Below are positions 61,716 through 64,000 of a stretch of DNA of 64,000 bases, piece by piece. The position numbers were made by a program, and so were the translations under genes. The notes under the pieces were generated by a model. The model was not told the DNA's origin and ran no database searches. It was given only the letters and a program-made list of their open reading frames with translations. Position 1 is the first letter of the stretch, and the number at the start of each line of letters is the position of its first letter. The stretch comes from Monarcha castaneiventris obscurior (Eukaryota; Chordata; Aves; Passeriformes; Monarchidae): NCBI GenBank assembly GCA_026261815.1, contig JAMPIT010000476.1, positions 2,259,501 through 2,323,500 of the forward strand, given 5' to 3'.

Positions 61716-63643
61716 TGCAGACCACCCTTTGGCCATTGTGGCATGGCAGGTGCCGAGGAGGTTTTTTGGGTGTTCGGGAGCGCTGCTGTCCAGGCTGCCC
61801 TCCGGCAGCGGCCGCCTGCTCTCGTGCCATGGAAAGTGACGAGATGTTACACACGGGTTTCGGCAATTGACAAACAGCTCCGCGTCCATACGTGCTGAAT
61901 GAGCAGGCTGGCACCGCGGAGCTGGCAGCGAAGCGAGAGACGAGAGACGGGCTCTCAATTCTCAGATTAGTTTGACACATTTTTGACACTTCTGAGCGTA
62001 GTGGGATGTGAAGAGTAAACTTAGAAGCATTTTCCTGCAAAAGGAGTTTTGGAGTACTACGGTGAAAGACAGAAGGCAGTATTACTTCAAAGAGCTTTTT
62101 TCATGAGTGTTATTCAGCTAGGAGTTGAATTAGAAGCACTCATTTGCTGTTTGTAACACTTGAACTGACTCACATTAAAACCCCAACCTGAGAGTATAAA
62201 ACCAACGCCTAAACTAGAAAAATGTCACGGGGAGATGTTATTTCTTTAAATGAAGGATTTTTGTGGTTCAGTTTTCTAGGTGACTCAACCAAGCACAGCC
62301 TTATCAGTTTCATTCTGAGCCTGCTCACCAGCCAGAGGAACAATGGGCAGTTCAACACCAGAGTAAATCTCCAATGTCCTGGATTTAGGCTGTTGTAACT
62401 CAGACCAGAATTTCATCTCCTGCACACAGGATCAGTAGATACGGGATTTCCCCAACAGGATGCTTTAAAGTGCATTGAAGGAAAGAGTGTGATAGGGGCA
62501 GGTTATGTCTTTATAATCTGAATTAGACTGTAATTGCGTATCTCAGTTGATGATGGTGCTGAGGTCAGTGAAAGCATGTACTGAATCAATTAATTTGTGA
62601 CAGCTGAGTTTTTCCCTAGCTCAGCCTTTGGATTTCATTCAAAACTTTATTTAAAGAAACATCAATGTGTTAATTTGCTGTATGCTTTATGTGAAGCATT
62701 CTAGAAACCTGGAACCAAATCTTGGATTTTTTTTTTCTATGCCTGAATCTCCAGCTGACTTCAGTGGGAGTGTTGCACAAGACGGGAGTTCAAGTGTGAG
62801 CCTTTTATGTGGTTAAATAGATAATTGATATGGGTGCGGTTATACCACTTGTTTTTAATATAAATAGCAGTGTGCTCGGTAGGCAGAGAGGGGTGGATGC
62901 TATGGTAATGGCATTTAGATCTGTTTCAATAAATGTGTAGTTTGGGATCGGGTTGAGCGTTAATTGCTGTTGGCACATGCAGTTTGCTACTATCATCAGG
63001 TGGAAGAGGCGCCGGCCCTCACCCAGCTGCCCTTGATGGCTGCTGCAGATAGGGAGGCTCTGTCTTCCTGGCCAGCTCAGGCCGGTGTCCATTCCTGGTT
63101 AGTGCACTCACGTTGGCTCTCGCAGTGAATCATGCCTGAGGTTCAGCCTCTAAATTCCAGCTGGTGATCAATACCTGGTGAAAGAGGAAGCCACATGATT
63201 CTCGGCCTTGGGTTTAAAATGGAAGTGTAATGACAGGCTGTTCCTATTTACTAGAAATAAGACATAACTTTAGAAAAGGCTGCCTGTGACTCCATTAGTG
63301 TTGCAGATTGATTGATTGATAAGGAGTGTAGTAGATATTTTTTCTCAACTGTTAGGTGGGGTGTGATGGAGTGACTTAAAAGCTATTTCATGTATAAGGC
63401 AGTGACAATATCACATAAATAAATCACACAATTTAGCTTGTTTATCTTTCTTTTTCCTTTCTTAAGGCTGTATAGGGAAATGTGACTTTTTGGTTTGTCC
63501 TTAGAACTAATTTGAGTACTAATTCTGTTTTAATGATATTTTTATTTTACTTATTATTTTACAAAAAGGATGGAAAGCATGTAACAGTGGAAATAAGATC
63601 TGAAACATGTATATGATTAATTGGTTGTGTTTGTTTCTTCTAG

Positions 63644-63708
63644 GGAAAATCCAGAACGTACCTTTGATTTGGTACTGAAAGTAAAATGCCAAGCTTCAGA
63701 AAACGAAG
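63644..63708 (+). CDS. DENND1B: DENND1B exon 2: start of the uDENN region
   Basis: Acceptor TTGTTTCTTCTAG precedes a 65-bp exon that completes the lysine codon of exon 1 and encodes ENPERTFDLVLKVKCQASEN plus E. It ends one base into the next codon before GTAATAC. The residues RTFDLVLKVKC and ASENE are those of DENND1B. This is the first strand of the upstream (u)DENN module, which with the DENN and dDENN parts contacts Rab35. Reading on past the donor gives intron. The remaining exons lie beyond the right edge. Confidence 0.93.
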
Positions 63709-64000
63709 GTAATACACTGTGCCTATGTTATTTGCATAGAGAAATGAAAGCTGGAAAAAAGTACTTGGCATCCCAATCCAGTGGTAGTTTATACTTCGAT
63801 TTGCTTTTGGACTGAGATTGTGTTAGAATGTGCCTATGATTATTTTATTGCTTTTTAAAATCTATTACTTTGCAGTTGTTGGGGGGTTTTGTTATGTTTT
63901 CATTTTAGCTGTTGTAAAAATATTTTTGTTCTGCATGATATATTTGCAAAACTTGGACTTGAAATGTATTTTCTACTCATAAAATGTTGATTCTGTGTAA
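63709..64000 (+). other. DENND1B: DENND1B intron 2, first part
   Basis: AT-rich intron sequence after the GTAATAC donor, reaching the window end. Nothing further was recognised. Confidence 0.85.

Larger units (their letters stand above)
60870..63643 (+). other. DENND1B: DENND1B intron 1
   Basis: An intron of 2,774 bp, from donor GTGAGT to acceptor TTTCTTCTAG. The first 600 bp are the rest of the CpG island. An antisense CR1 fragment lies at 61465-61715. From about 61750 the sequence becomes AT-rich, with a T tract near 62730 and no further recognised exon. Confidence 0.88.

Noticed and set aside
60853..63708. DENND1A instead of DENND1B
   Set aside because: The joined exons give RTFDLVLKVKC and ASENE, as in DENND1B; DENND1A has a different start (FEVYVEV).
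1..64000. CRISPR arrays, bacterial operons, tRNA or rRNA genes
   Set aside because: None was seen; the sequence is vertebrate and the tandem array at 17405 lacks spacer-repeat structure.

Overview
The window looks like vertebrate chromosomal DNA from a bird. Split coding exons have GT/AG borders, CpG islands mark promoters, and several interspersed repeats are CR1 LINE tails of the avian type. A solo-LTR-like element with the look of an avian endogenous retrovirus LTR is also present. I infer a bird, possibly a songbird; the species cannot be read from the sequence.

Only two protein-coding genes can be supported, and both run off the window. They are arranged head to head. On the minus strand at the left is LHX9, a LIM-homeodomain transcription factor: exon 1 (7745-7918), exon 2 (5856-6058, LIM domain 1) and exon 3 (4760-5115, LIM domain 2 plus the basic linker). 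The homeodomain exons are not in the window and should lie beyond its left edge. On the plus strand at the right is DENND1B, a DENN-domain exchange factor for Rab35: exon 1 (60853-60869, inside a CpG island of about 1.1 kb) and exon 2 (63644-63708). From memory, DENND1B and LHX9 are also divergent neighbours in human 1q31.3.

Region by region: 1-4759 is the 3'-ward part of LHX9 intron 3, with two CpG-rich blocks. 4760-7918 holds LHX9 exons 3 to 1. 7919-21110 is a chain of CpG islands broken by AT-rich blocks with homeodomain, POU, SOX and ETS-like motifs, typical of a developmental regulator under Polycomb-type control. It also holds a 540-bp CACAG-type minisatellite (17405-17945) and possible upstream non-coding exons. 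21111-60380 is a gene-poor spacer with a solo-LTR candidate, two CR1 fragments, a 26-bp perfect palindrome and several enhancer-like clusters. 60390-64000 is the DENND1B promoter, exon 1, intron 1 (with an antisense CR1), exon 2 and the start of intron 2.

No new multi-gene system was found. The items most worth a second look are the candidate alternative LHX9 5' exon, the ETS-type palindrome, the 26-bp palindrome, the POU-site cluster near 55 kb, and the start-stop upstream codon pair directly before the DENND1B start codon.
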